64,000 nucleotides of DNA from an uncultured Christensenella sp. (GTDB lineage Bacteria > Bacillota > Clostridia > Christensenellales > Borkfalkiaceae), in contig CAJUET010000002.1 in assembly GCA_910585595.1 (NCBI GenBank), positions 1 to 64,000 of the forward strand. The letters are read 5' to 3'. Under the pieces are notes generated by a model. The model was not told where the DNA came from, ran no database searches, and saw only the letters and a list, made by a program, of their open reading frames with translations. This document shows positions 40,456 through 51,829 of this stretch, in pieces (positions within the stretch are counted from its first letter, which is position 1; each line of letters begins with the position of its first letter). A program made the position numbers and the translations under genes.

Positions 40456-41706
40456 ATGATTTCGGAAGAGAAACTCAAAATTTTAACCGAGGGCGCAAAG
40501 TACGACGTGTCCTGCTCCTCCTCGGGGAGCAATCGGAAGAACGCAGGTGGCACGGGCAACGGCTTTGCCGCGGGGTGCTGCCATTCCTTTACGCCCGACG
40601 GAAGGTGCGTTTCCCTTTTGAAGATTTTAATGAGCAACGACTGCATTTTTCGCTGTAAGTACTGCGTGAACCGCGCGGGCGAGGATATTCCGCGCGCCAC
40701 CGCCACGCCCGACGAAATCTGCGAACTCGTCATGGATTTTTACAAGCGCAATTATATCGAGGGCTTGTTCCTTTCCTCCGCCGTATTCAAAACGCCCGAC
40801 CACACCATGGAACAGCTTCTTTTAACGGTGAAAAAGCTGCGCCTGGAATACGGCTTCTACGGCTATATCCACCTGAAGGGAATCCCCTACGCAGACGGTG
40901 CGCTTTCGCACGAAGCGGCAAAATACGCAGACAGGATGAGCTATAATATTGAGCTCCCCTCCGAACGGAGTTTAAAATTGCTCGCACCGCAAAAGAGCAA
41001 GGAGAGCGTGCTCGTACCCATGAAAAAACTTTCTTACGAAACGCATGTTTTCAAAGAGGAAAAACACAAGGGTCACTTCCTGCCCGCGGGACAGACGACG
41101 CAGATGATCGTTGGCGCAAGCTACGAATCGGACGGGCAGATTTTAAAGCTCTCGCAATCGCTCTACCGCGCGGCGGGTCTGAAACGCGTGTACTATTCTT
41201 CGTACCTCCCCGTCGTACACGACGCGCTTTTGCCCGAAAAAGCGGCGGGAAGCCTGCGCGAACACAGGCTCTATCAGGCAGACTGGCTATTGCGTTTTTA
41301 CGGCTTCACCGCCGACGAAATCGCAGACGATAACGAAAATCTTCCCGTAGAATACGACCCGAAATGCGCCTGGGCGCTCAAACATCCCGAAATCTTCCCT
41401 TTGGAAGTCAACCGCGCCCCCTTGGAACTGCTATTGCGCGTACCGGGGATCGGCGCACGGAGCGCCTATAAAATCACCTCGGCAAGGAGATATTCCGCTC
41501 TCGCCTTCGAGGATCTCAAAAAAATGCGCGTCGTTCTGAAACGCGCCAAGCACTTTATTACCTGCAAAGGAAAATTTTACGGGGAACAAAAACAGGAGCG
41601 GGTGAAACATCTTTTGGCGGGTGCGGAGGCAAGCGAAAACGCCGAACAGCTCACTCTTTTTTCCTCGCATGAAACAGCGCTCTCCGCACTGACGGGGGAA
41701 TTATGA
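40456..41706 (+). CDS. Radical SAM protein, putative DNA modification/repair (TIGR03916 type)
   Basis: A 416-residue radical SAM enzyme. The [4Fe-4S]-binding CIFRCKYC (CxxxCxxC) is near residue 60-68, preceded by CSSSGSNRKN and GCCHSFTPDGRC, and a helix-hairpin-helix DNA-binding motif LLRVPGIGARSAYKI is near residue 335. The family (rSAM linked to uracil-DNA glycosylase) is placed in DNA repair, but its reaction is not known. Expression fits that: LexA-like boxes cover the promoter. The start has no ribosome site and appears leaderless. It overlaps its partner gene by four bases. Confidence 0.93.
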   Translation: MISEEKLKILTEGAKYDVSCSSSGSNRKNAGGTGNGFAAGCCHSFTPDGRCVSLLKILMSNDCIFRCKYCVNRAGEDIPRATATPDEICELVMDFYKRNYIEGLFLSSAVFKTPDHTMEQLLLTVKKLRLEYGFYGYIHLKGIPYADGALSHEAAKYADRMSYNIELPSERSLKLLAPQKSKESVLVPMKKLSYETHVFKEEKHKGHFLPAGQTTQMIVGASYESDGQILKLSQSLYRAAGLKRVYYSSYLPVVHDALLPEKAAGSLREHRLYQADWLLRFYGFTADEIADDNENLPVEYDPKCAWALKHPEIFPLEVNRAPLELLLRVPGIGARSAYKITSARRYSALAFEDLKKMRVVLKRAKHFITCKGKFYGEQKQERVKHLLAGAEASENAEQLTLFSSHETALSALTGEL

Positions 41707-42440
41707 TTTATCTCTACGACGGAACGGTCGAAGGCTTCCTGTGCGCCTTTCTTGCAGCTTTTCCCGACGGAGAAGCGGCGCTTGCCTCGGACGGGTTTCA
41801 GCTCCCGATCGGCGCAAAAGCAATCAATATCGAAACCGACCGCGGGCAAGCCGAAAAGGTAAAAAAGCGTTTTTTATCCTTCGATAAAAGCAGTATGCAC
41901 GACCTTTCGAGGATACTGCGAAGCGGAGACGGCGACAGGGACGAAGTTGCATTCCGCTATTTCAGATTTCTTGCAATCCAAAAATGCCCCTCCCTTGAAA
42001 TGCTTACGGAAGAGGCGGTGCGGCGTGCGGACGACTGTATTCGGCGGGTGGGCGTGGAGATCCACCGCATGAAGGGCTTTATCCGCTTTTTCGAAACGGA
42101 GAGCGGCGCGCTGTACGCCGCGTGTGCGCCAGATCACGATATCGTCGATCTGCTCATTCCCCACTTCCGCGCAAGAATTCCGCATTTCCCCTTCGTCATA
42201 CACGACGTAAAACGGAAAAAAGCCGCCGTGTGGGATACGGAGCACAGCTTTCTTGCTCCCCTCGACAGGGCGGAACTCATTATTTCCGCCAATGAAAACG
42301 CCTGGCAAAACCTTTGGAAGCAATATTATGCGAGCGTGAACATTCCCTCGCGCGAACGCTTAAAACAGATGCGCGGATATCTGCCCGTACGCTATATGAA
42401 GTTCATGCCCGAATTTTCCGTTCGGCATGACGGGATTTAA
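41703..42440 (+). CDS. TIGR03915-family probable DNA metabolism protein
   Basis: A 245-residue soluble protein of the family that nearly always accompanies the TIGR03916 radical SAM enzyme. It starts MIYLYDGTVEGFLCAF, typical for the family, and carries the middle pattern RFFETESGALYAACAPDHD. The fused or adjacent partner in other species is a uracil-DNA glycosylase domain, missing here but supplied by ung about 2.6 kb away. Reaction unknown. The ATGA overlap with the radical SAM gene implies a complex made in equal amounts. Confidence 0.9.
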   Translation: MIYLYDGTVEGFLCAFLAAFPDGEAALASDGFQLPIGAKAINIETDRGQAEKVKKRFLSFDKSSMHDLSRILRSGDGDRDEVAFRYFRFLAIQKCPSLEMLTEEAVRRADDCIRRVGVEIHRMKGFIRFFETESGALYAACAPDHDIVDLLIPHFRARIPHFPFVIHDVKRKKAAVWDTEHSFLAPLDRAELIISANENAWQNLWKQYYASVNIPSRERLKQMRGYLPVRYMKFMPEFSVRHDGI

Positions 42441-42943
42441 CCTTTTTTAAGTTCTTTTTTCATGCTCTTGAAAGCGGCAAGGTGCAATTCCTCGTCCTCG
42501 ATTATGCGTTCGATGAGCGCTTTGAGAGGTTCGTTTAAAATGCAGCCGAGTATTTTACGGTAATCGGCGATTGCGTTCGACTCGGCGGCAATATCCGCTT
42601 CTATCATTTCGCACGGCGTTTTCGTATAATTTACGTTCGACGCAGAATAGTACCCGATGGGATAAGGCAGGCAGGCGGTAAACGCGGGCGGCGCGCCGAG
42701 AAGGGTTATCGCCGTGCCCAAAAGTTCGAGATGGTGCATCTCGTTAATTGCAATCGAGAGGACGGTTTTGCCCATCTCCTTTTTTCCGAACCGCTCCAAA
42801 AGGATCGACTGATAGACATATTGCAATACCGCAGTAAGCTCTCCTCTTCCTCCCGCATATGCGGGCGAAATCACCCGAAGCGTTTTATAATCTTCCGTGA
42901 TCCCGTCGAGCGACGGATATTCCTTTTCTGCCTTAATTTGCAT
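42437..42943 (-). CDS. Ferritin-like domain protein
   Basis: A 168-residue four-helix protein of the ferritin/rubrerythrin-like class. Likely di-iron ligands: Glu in the first helices (GGRGELTAVLQYVYQS), ExxH as INEMHHLE, Glu in ADIAAESNAIADY, and EDEELHL. It may oxidise iron or remove peroxide. The start at 42943 is preferred over an ATG ten codons earlier because AAGGAGG lies eight bases before it. It converges with the TIGR03915 gene, overlapping its stop by four bases, and follows another ferritin-like gene in the same direction. Confidence 0.78.
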   Translation of the reverse strand: MQIKAEKEYPSLDGITEDYKTLRVISPAYAGGRGELTAVLQYVYQSILLERFGKKEMGKTVLSIAINEMHHLELLGTAITLLGAPPAFTACLPYPIGYYSASNVNYTKTPCEMIEADIAAESNAIADYRKILGCILNEPLKALIERIIEDEELHLAAFKSMKKELKKG

Positions 42944-43000
42944 TTTCCGCACCTCCTTCGGCATTTCTGCCATAGTATGCGGAAAGCTTTTTTTATGTGA

Positions 43001-43025
43001 AAATCCGTCCTTACCGGACGGATTT
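43001..43025 (-). terminator. Hairpin after the large ferritin-like gene
   Basis: AAATCCGTCC/GGACGGATTT, a 10-bp stem with a 5-base loop, eight bases past the stop, followed by TTTTCAC on the minus strand. A short T run makes it a moderate terminator. Confidence 0.65.
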
Positions 43026-43032
43026 CATGATT

Positions 43033-44280
43033 TTATTTTCCTTTGACCCTGGCAACCTCGATATTGTCCTTCTTTCTGTCGGACAGGGCGCGGATCGGGT
43101 GATCCTTGTCCTGCAAACGCCAGTCGTTACCGAAACTTGCGATCGCCTTGTCGATCACAAGGTGAGTTCCGACCGAAGCGGGTTTGCCATTCGTCTTGGC
43201 ATTATAGTTGAAGTAGCGGAAGCTGTCGGGAACTTTATCGAGTTCTTCCCAACCCTCCTCTACGCCCGTAAGGCGCACGCTCTTCAATACTTCGCGGATA
43301 TAGTTTTTCTGCGAGCGGAATTTCAAAAGTTCGGGGAACTCGCCGCCTGCGGGGAAGCACTGTTGCCATACTTTCCCTTCGTAAGTTTTTAAAAGATCCG
43401 CCGCTTCGTGCAAGTGCGCGACTTCCTCTTCGAAGTGCTGTTCCCAAATTTTCTTGATTCGCCCGTCCTTTTCGTCCATATAGCAGGAGTAATACAAATA
43501 ACATTCCGTATATTCGTTCATCAAAAGCCCTTCCCAGAAAGTCGCCGTAGGATCCTTTAAAGAACCATAACCCGTGACGTGCTGTTCCTCGATCATGGCA
43601 ATTTCGTTATACAGTTTTCTGCCCAAGGGGGAGGCGTACAGATTTGCAACGTTCATATAAAAGTTCATCGTCTGCTGTTCCGCCGCCGTGATGATATTGA
43701 TATTCAGCTTTGTTTTCAGATCGTTCAGATAGTTGTTGATATAGAAGTCTACGTCGTCGTAGGGGTGACGGTATTCCGAAACGGTAGGACGCCCCGGCAT
43801 GATCTCCGTATAGTCGCCCACAAGCCTTTTGGGGTCTCCCCCCTTTTCGAGCTCCATCAGATCGGAGTAGCGGTACAGATGATCGAAGTCCTCCAAAAGC
43901 GCAAAATCAAGCTGTTTTTTTACATAGGAATTTTTCTCCGATAAGGCAAGATTTGCGGTAAGGTCTACGGCAAGCTGCTCGTAACCGATCGTGTGTTCGA
44001 GAATGGTCTCATTCGCGGGCTTTAAGCTTGCGACGCGCTTTTGCTGGATCTGCTCTCCGCGCCGCATAAACGCAAGCCTGCGCCTGACGTCGTTATTGGG
44101 GCAATGACGGTTGAACGCGTGCGAATAGCGCACCGATTCAAACTCCGTACCCGACATTAAAATCACGCGCAAACGCGTATAAGGGTCAACCGTGTGTTTG
44201 TCGTAGGGTTTTACGAGCACCTTATTCCAACTGGTAAAAATCTTGTCCGCCTTCTGCGGCTTTAAATCAAACGGATTCAT
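43033..44280 (-). CDS. Large ferritin-like (possible double four-helix) protein
   Basis: A mostly helical 415-residue protein. Several Glu/His pairs match ferritin-like metal ligands: ETILEHTIGYEQ and LLEDFDHLYRYSD in the first half, AEQQTMNFYMN, EIAMIEEQHVTGY, NEYTECYLYYS and EQHFEEEVAHLHEAADLL in the second. This suggests two ferritin-like bundles. It may handle iron or peroxide; no defined family name is certain. The start at 44280 has a strong AAGGAGG; an upstream in-frame extension would overlap the divergent mtnN promoter. Confidence 0.72.
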   Translation of the reverse strand: MNPFDLKPQKADKIFTSWNKVLVKPYDKHTVDPYTRLRVILMSGTEFESVRYSHAFNRHCPNNDVRRRLAFMRRGEQIQQKRVASLKPANETILEHTIGYEQLAVDLTANLALSEKNSYVKKQLDFALLEDFDHLYRYSDLMELEKGGDPKRLVGDYTEIMPGRPTVSEYRHPYDDVDFYINNYLNDLKTKLNINIITAAEQQTMNFYMNVANLYASPLGRKLYNEIAMIEEQHVTGYGSLKDPTATFWEGLLMNEYTECYLYYSCYMDEKDGRIKKIWEQHFEEEVAHLHEAADLLKTYEGKVWQQCFPAGGEFPELLKFRSQKNYIREVLKSVRLTGVEEGWEELDKVPDSFRYFNYNAKTNGKPASVGTHLVIDKAIASFGNDWRLQDKDHPIRALSDRKKDNIEVARVKGK

Positions 44281-44334
44281 GAATCCCTCCTTTTGCACTT
44301 TTATTTCCCTTTTACAAAAAAAGTATTCCTGCGA

Positions 44335-44363
44335 TTGCTTTCTTATCGGAAAACTGTTATAAT
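44335..44363 (+). promoter_or_regulatory. Promoter of the mtnN-ung operon
   Basis: TTGCTT (44335-44340), 17-base spacer, TATAAT (44358-44363), then AAGGAG before the ATG at 44383. Confidence 0.78.
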
Positions 44364-44382
44364 AGCAGAAAAGGAGATTCTC

Positions 44383-45039
44383 ATGATAGGTTGCGTGATT
44401 GCAATGGACAGCGAGGCGGAAATTCTGCTTTCGCAAACGGAGACGGAAGGCATTTCTTCCCTCTACGGCAAACCCGTTTACACGGGTAAGGCGTTCGGAA
44501 AGGAAGTTGTTATCGTCGTGTGCGGAGTTGGCAAGGTGAACGCCGCGGCGGGCGCTTGCGCCGCCATCTCAAAAGGCGCGGACGTGATTTTAAATTTCGG
44601 CGTAGCGGGCGGCTTGCGTTCCAACACGGAAGTTGCCGAAATCTACGCAATTGAAAAGGCAGTGCAATACGACTTCGATTTAACGCAGTTAAACGGCACG
44701 AAGATCGGCACGCTCGACGGCGAAACGGAAAACTTCATATCTCTTTTCGTTCCCGACCGATTCGACTTCCCCCGCCGCGCACTCGGCACGGGCGACAGAT
44801 TCAACGACTCCCCCGACGATCATAAGCTCCTTACGGAGCTGGGTTGCGACATCCGCGAAATGGAGGTCGGCGCGATTGCCGAAGTGTGTAAATATGCAGG
44901 CGTGCCCTGCGTTTCGGTAAAAGCGATTTCCGACGTTTACGGCACGGGAAGCACCACAGAGCAATTCAAAAAGAACTTAAAACTTGCGCTTTTGAATCTG
45001 AAAGCGCACTTGCCTGAAATTTTGGAGGCATTGGAATGA
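44383..45039 (+). CDS. mtnN: 5'-methylthioadenosine/S-adenosylhomocysteine nucleosidase
   Basis: A 218-residue MTA/SAH nucleosidase that cleaves the glycosidic bond of MTA, SAH and 5'-deoxyadenosine. Visible: MIGCVIAMDSEAEIL at the N-terminus, phosphorylase-fold NFGVAGGL, the substrate-binding REMEVGAIAEV and the catalytic Asp in AISDVYG. The start at 44383 has AAGGAG in front. Removal of 5'-deoxyadenosine would help the nearby radical SAM enzyme, though they are in separate transcripts. ung follows with a four-base overlap. Confidence 0.95.
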   Translation: MIGCVIAMDSEAEILLSQTETEGISSLYGKPVYTGKAFGKEVVIVVCGVGKVNAAAGACAAISKGADVILNFGVAGGLRSNTEVAEIYAIEKAVQYDFDLTQLNGTKIGTLDGETENFISLFVPDRFDFPRRALGTGDRFNDSPDDHKLLTELGCDIREMEVGAIAEVCKYAGVPCVSVKAISDVYGTGSTTEQFKKNLKLALLNLKAHLPEILEALE

Positions 45040-45704
45040 TCGACTTAGGAGATTGGAACGAGCCGCTCGCGCCCCTCTTTGCGAACGAGCGCTACAAAAA
45101 AATACGCGAATTTCTCAAATACGAATATTCGCACTATATCGTTTATCCCGATATGTACGATTTGTTCAACTGCTTCCGATTCACACCCTTTTCGAAAGTA
45201 AGGGTAGTATTATTGGGACAGGACCCCTATCACAACGAAGGTCAGGCGCACGGACTGTGCTTTTCGGTCAAGGACGGCATACCGAAGCCACCGTCTCTTG
45301 AAAATATGCTCAAAGAGCTAAAAGATGATTTGGGCTACGACGCACCGAAGTCGGGAAACCTTACCAAATGGGCAAAAGAGGGCGTTTTACTCATGAACAC
45401 AGCGCTCACGGTGCGCGAACATCAGGCGAACTCGCACGCAAATTGCGGTTGGAGTTGGTTCACGGACAGCGTAATTTCCATTTTGAGCGAACAAAAGGAA
45501 CACCTTGTATTTATCCTTTGGGGCGGGAACGCACGGAAAAAGGTTCCTTTGATAGACAAATCGAAGCACCTGATTTTGGAATGCGCGCACCCTTCTCCCC
45601 TTTCCGCCTATAACGGTTTCTTCGGGTGCAGGCACTACTCAAAAACGAACGACTATTTGATCAGGACGGGACAAACTCCCATCGATTGGGATTTGTGTAA
45701 ATAA
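45036..45704 (+). CDS. ung: Uracil-DNA glycosylase, family 1
   Basis: A 222-residue UDG that removes uracil from DNA. The water-activating loop GQDPYHNEGQAHG, the middle FSVKDGIPKPPSL, the uracil-binding LVFILWGGNA and the DNA-intercalating HPSPLSA are all intact. Length is that of the family. It overlaps mtnN by four bases and ends at a terminator. It may work with the nearby rSAM/TIGR03915 pair, whose relatives are fused to UDG domains. Confidence 0.98.
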   Translation: MIDLGDWNEPLAPLFANERYKKIREFLKYEYSHYIVYPDMYDLFNCFRFTPFSKVRVVLLGQDPYHNEGQAHGLCFSVKDGIPKPPSLENMLKELKDDLGYDAPKSGNLTKWAKEGVLLMNTALTVREHQANSHANCGWSWFTDSVISILSEQKEHLVFILWGGNARKKVPLIDKSKHLILECAHPSPLSAYNGFFGCRHYSKTNDYLIRTGQTPIDWDLCK

Positions 45705-45707
45705 ATA

Positions 45708-45733
45708 GGCGGCTCAGTTGAGCCGTCTTTTTA
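45708..45733 (+). terminator. Terminator of the mtnN-ung operon
   Basis: GGCGGCTCA/TGAGCCGTC stem (one G-T pair) with a 2-base loop and a T run, four bases after the ung stop. Confidence 0.85.
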
Positions 45734-45816
45734 TTTACCTTTCGACATTACCAAATCTCTTCACTAAAAAAGCCGAATCCCTCTACGGGAAAAATCCGTT
45801 CGTGATCGGGTTCCAT

Positions 45817-48324
<2,508 letters not shown>

Positions 48325-48338
48325 ATTCTTCCTTCTTT

Positions 48339-49391
48339 TCAAAGATAGAGATTCATTTTTTTAAGCGTTTCCGCCGCGGCGCGGGCGCGGTACGCGTCGC
48401 GCTCTTCGCCGTCGGACTTGATTCCGCTGAGCCGTTTAAGATTTGCGGGACGCATTTTCACCATAAAATCGTCGAGCTCGCCGATGAGTTTTTCACCGTC
48501 CTTTTCGCCCTCGATACAGCCGAGCGCAAGTCCGAGTTTTATATCCGCCACGCGTGCGGCGAGTTCCGCCGCCGTGATTTTTTTGCAGCCGAGCAGAATC
48601 CCGTAAGACCTGCCGATTTCGTCGACAAGAGAAAGCCCCCCTTCCAGCTTCATGCACATTCTTTCACGGATCTCAAACTCCGTCAAAAGCTCGACTTCCT
48701 CTTCCACGAGTTCGAGAATATACTCCTCCGAACGCCCCAACGTCATTTCGTTGCTGATCTGGAATAAATCACCCTCGTTTCCGCTCCCTTCGCCCGAAGC
48801 CCCTCTTATCGTAAGTCCGCGGCGCGAGAGCTGCGGCACCGCCTTTTTGATGAGCCCGCGGCGCGACAGCGCAGGAAGAAAAAGCATAACGGAAGCTCTG
48901 AGTCCCGTTCCCAAATTCGTAGGACACGCCGTAAGATACCCGAATTCGCTGTCGTATGCAAAGGGAATCGTTTCGGAAATTAAATCGTCAAAGCCCGAAA
49001 CCCGTTCGTAAGCCCTATTGAGATCGAGCCCCTTCATAAAGTACTGCACCCGCAAATGATCCTCTTCATTGATCATTACGGAGATATGTTCGTCCTCGGA
49101 AACGAGCGCCGCGGAAATTCGGTTGTTTGCAAGTAGGTCGCGGCTTATAAGATTCCTCTCCTGTAAAAGAGCCGCCGTTTCCTCGCTCACCGATCTCATT
49201 TCGTAAAGACGAAAGGTATCCAAACGGTTAAGTTCCGCCGTGAGAATACTTACGATCTCGTCCGCCTGCTCCTCTGCGTGCGCGTCTTGCAGAAGCACGT
49301 TCGGAAAGGGATAGTCCGCAAAGTTCCGCGCAAGGCGCATTCTTGTGGACGCCACCACGCTTGCATGACTTTCGATTACGTCCATGATCAC
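48339..49391 (-). CDS. mcsB: Protein arginine kinase McsB
   Basis: A 350-residue guanido-kinase-fold enzyme that phosphorylates arginines to mark proteins for ClpCP. Typical motifs: STRMRLARNFADYPFP, HISVMINEEDHLRVQ and the catalytic-loop stretch LTACPTNLGTGLRASVM. The first codon is GTG (49391), overlapping the mcsA stop by four bases (GTGA); an ATG two codons later (49385) is also possible and both have GGGGAAGA in front. Between mcsA and clpC as usual. Confidence 0.97.
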   Translation of the reverse strand: MIMDVIESHASVVASTRMRLARNFADYPFPNVLLQDAHAEEQADEIVSILTAELNRLDTFRLYEMRSVSEETAALLQERNLISRDLLANNRISAALVSEDEHISVMINEEDHLRVQYFMKGLDLNRAYERVSGFDDLISETIPFAYDSEFGYLTACPTNLGTGLRASVMLFLPALSRRGLIKKAVPQLSRRGLTIRGASGEGSGNEGDLFQISNEMTLGRSEEYILELVEEEVELLTEFEIRERMCMKLEGGLSLVDEIGRSYGILLGCKKITAAELAARVADIKLGLALGCIEGEKDGEKLIGELDDFMVKMRPANLKRLSGIKSDGEERDAYRARAAAETLKKMNLYL

Positions 49392-49888
49392 TCTTCCCCC
49401 GCAAGCGCAAGTTTTTTGCGAATCGCCTGCAAACGGCGTTTGAGTTCGGCGACAAGTTTATAGTCGTCTTCCTGAAACGCACGATCCATTTGCGCCTTGA
49501 TATATTCCTGCTCGCGCACCAATTCGCGCACCAATTCGTATTTTTCTTCCGTAGCTCCGTTCATCTTTTTGCCGCTGTGCACGGAGCTCCACTGACAGTA
49601 ACGCAGGGAATTTTCGATTTCATTGCGAAATGCCGTATAACACCCTGTACAGCCCAAAAGTCCTGTGTTGCGGAATTCTTCGAGCGTGATCCCGCAGGAG
49701 TGGCACACTTTTTTTATCTTTGCCTTTTTGCCGCTGTCTCCGAAGAGACGGGCAAACCGCTCCGAAACGTCCGACTTCGAATAGAGCTTTTCATAACATG
49801 CGCTGCAAAGACACATCTGAATTTCGGCACCGTCGACAAGGCGCTTATGTAATTTTGCGGAAGGACTTCCGCAGTTCGAACACTCCAT
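49388..49888 (-). CDS. mcsA: McsB activator McsA (UvrB/UvrC-motif zinc protein)
   Basis: A 166-residue protein with two zinc-finger pairs (MECSNCGS...CLCSACYEKL and VCHSCGITLEEF...LLGCTGCYTAF) and a C-terminal UVR motif (LVREQEYIKAQMDRAFQEDDYKLVAELKRRLQAIRK). It activates McsB and tunes heat-shock control. In many Bacillota ctsR stands directly upstream; here the gene upstream is an unrelated membrane-protein gene 19 bases away. Confidence 0.95.
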   Translation of the reverse strand: MECSNCGSPSAKLHKRLVDGAEIQMCLCSACYEKLYSKSDVSERFARLFGDSGKKAKIKKVCHSCGITLEEFRNTGLLGCTGCYTAFRNEIENSLRYCQWSSVHSGKKMNGATEEKYELVRELVREQEYIKAQMDRAFQEDDYKLVAELKRRLQAIRKKLALAGEE

Positions 49889-49907
49889 AATACTCCCTCA
49901 AAAAAAT

Positions 49908-50771
49908 TTACGCTTCTTTATTGACGCACTTTTCGGGAAAACGTCTTGTCAGATACTCGTACAGTCCGTCAAAATCAGGCACGGAAAATATGCAATAACC
50001 GAGGCGGAACTGAACAATATAATCGACCTGCGATTGTACCTTCTCCACGCACTCCACTTCTTCCCATGTAAAGAACGCTTTCTCGATCGCAAAGGGCGAG
50101 GTTGTACCGCCGTAGCCAGACTTGCTCCTGATTTTAAGAAATACGCCTTTATCGTAAATTTTGATTTTGCTGCCGAGCTCCTGTGACTTGACAACGACAA
50201 ATGCAAGACAGGGCAAACAGAAAATGCCGAACACGATCGCCAAAGTATCGGTATCGGTGTGGAGAAAGTAATTGATAAGATACATGATGAGCGCGCCTAT
50301 CACGAGCGCCGCAATCACAAACACGGATATTGCGACGATCCTGTGCGAAAGTCCGCCGTCTTCACGGAAAGTTCTATATAATTTTCTGATCGCGCCCGCG
50401 TCCCTTCTTTTATCTATTACTGGAATTTGAAATTTCCCGATCGCTTCTTCTATTTTCCCTTTCTCTTCGCGACTGAACTCGTGCGTAAAATAATTCCGAT
50501 CGTCTATTTTGAATTGCCGGCGGTTATAACTCGTAAGCATCGAAACCGGAACGGTAAGATACAGTTTCTCCTGCCCCGCGCCTGACGCGTTTTCACGAAA
50601 GAGAGCGCGGTAAAATTTTACGTCCGTGTAAGAGTAAAACCGTTCTTCTTTTCCGTCTGTTCCTGCCGAAATATACTTTATGCCGTCTGCACAGAGGGTG
50701 AAAGTATGCTCTCCCTCGGCAAAAGAGTATTCGGCGGGCGTTTCTTCAACGCTCAATTCTCTTGAACGCAT
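49908..50771 (-). CDS. Membrane protein with YcxB-like C-terminal domain (paralogue 2)
   Basis: A 287-residue protein: an N-terminal beta-rich domain (EGEHTFTLCADGIKYIS), two membrane helices (about 155-185 and 195-215), and a C-terminal PH/YcxB-like domain with IKIYDKGVFLKIRSK and TWEEVECVEKV. The first part also resembles a YcxB domain, so the protein may hold two. The start at 50771 has AGAGGAG just before it; a longer form would overlap the upstream gene more. Paralogous to the preceding gene. Function unknown; same operon as a membrane-anchored Xre regulator. Confidence 0.65.
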   Translation of the reverse strand: MRSRELSVEETPAEYSFAEGEHTFTLCADGIKYISAGTDGKEERFYSYTDVKFYRALFRENASGAGQEKLYLTVPVSMLTSYNRRQFKIDDRNYFTHEFSREEKGKIEEAIGKFQIPVIDKRRDAGAIRKLYRTFREDGGLSHRIVAISVFVIAALVIGALIMYLINYFLHTDTDTLAIVFGIFCLPCLAFVVVKSQELGSKIKIYDKGVFLKIRSKSGYGGTTSPFAIEKAFFTWEEVECVEKVQSQVDYIVQFRLGYCIFSVPDFDGLYEYLTRRFPEKCVNKEA

Positions 50772-51820
50772 TTCTCCTCTTTTAACTCCTTGATACATTC
50801 GTATGCTCCCTCGACCGCAGGGATCGCATATCTTCCGTATGAACATTTAAACGTGATAACGGGGAAACCCTTTTTCTCTTCGAACGCAACGTTTTCGATA
50901 TCCTCCCATTTGAGGAACAGACTCTCTCTTCCGTTCGATTCCCGCCAATATATTCCCTCTTCATAAACGCCGAACACCGCTTTGGCGCGGATGTAACCCC
51001 ACACGCCTCTGAACAGAAAGACAAGCCCCGCCGCGCCCGCAAGTGCGCCTACGGAAGCGGATAAGAATATGCCGAGGGGCACGGAACCGCCGGCAAGCAG
51101 AATTCCGACCGCGATCGCAATAATTGCACTTCTTCGTTTTTTGCGGTTGGGAAGAGAAAATTTCTTTAAAGAAAGGAACTTTTTATCCTGCTTCCCTTCC
51201 TTCCGTTCTTCGCCGAGAAGGGATAAATTATGCTTTTCGAGCGCTTTATAGAGCCTGTCCTTCGCGTCCGCCTGCACCAATATCTTTTCGCCTTCCGCCT
51301 TCTCGCCTTTCTTTACAAGATATTTCACGGGCATTTCGACGGCAACGCACCACGCCCCCTTTTCTCTTGCACGGCGACGCGTGCAAATCGAAATATAGCG
51401 GGTCTCTTCGTAGGGAACAAATACTGGTTCGGATCTTCCGCCTGTTTCACCGTGCAAAGTCACTCCCTTCTCTCCGAAGGTGAGCAAAGTCCCTTCGCCG
51501 ACGAAAAAGCTCTCCTCCCCGTCGAGCCTTTCGCGGAAATCGAGTTCTTGTTGCGCCGCCGCGCTCATAAGCCTTGAAAAGAGATAGGTGCAAAGCGCAA
51601 AGAGCGCCGCGCCGCCCGCGCACGCTCCCGATAAAATATAAAGGATCAGGTCTTTATGCGCGCTCCTCGTACCGAAGTTGAGCATTAAAACGCCAACGAT
51701 GATCCCAATCAGACAGACGAGCGCAAGGATCGCCGAAGCATAAGTCAGAACTGCGCAAAAAATGCGCTTGCGTTTAAACGCCGCTTTCCTGCTTTCGTCG
51801 AGGTCTTTCGTATTTTTCAT
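50753..51820 (-). CDS. Membrane protein with YcxB-like domains (paralogue 1)
   Basis: A 355-residue protein. Two N-terminal membrane helices (about 20-70), a first beta-rich domain (FVGEGTLLTFGEKGVTLHGE), two further helices near 225-270, and a C-terminal domain with VFGVYEEGIYWRESNGRE and KWEDIENVAFEEKKGFP, similar to the end of the next gene's product. YcxB-like domains resemble PH folds found under the membrane. It lies nine bases after the Xre regulator gene. No function is known. Confidence 0.75.
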   Translation of the reverse strand: MKNTKDLDESRKAAFKRKRIFCAVLTYASAILALVCLIGIIVGVLMLNFGTRSAHKDLILYILSGACAGGAALFALCTYLFSRLMSAAAQQELDFRERLDGEESFFVGEGTLLTFGEKGVTLHGETGGRSEPVFVPYEETRYISICTRRRAREKGAWCVAVEMPVKYLVKKGEKAEGEKILVQADAKDRLYKALEKHNLSLLGEERKEGKQDKKFLSLKKFSLPNRKKRRSAIIAIAVGILLAGGSVPLGIFLSASVGALAGAAGLVFLFRGVWGYIRAKAVFGVYEEGIYWRESNGRESLFLKWEDIENVAFEEKKGFPVITFKCSYGRYAIPAVEGAYECIKELKEEKCVQEN

Positions 51821-51829
51821 GCGAACTCC

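Noticed and set aside
42944..42973. ATG at 42973 as the start of the small ferritin-like protein
   Set aside because: A far better AAGGAGG site precedes the ATG ten codons later, at 42943, and the extra residues overlap that site.
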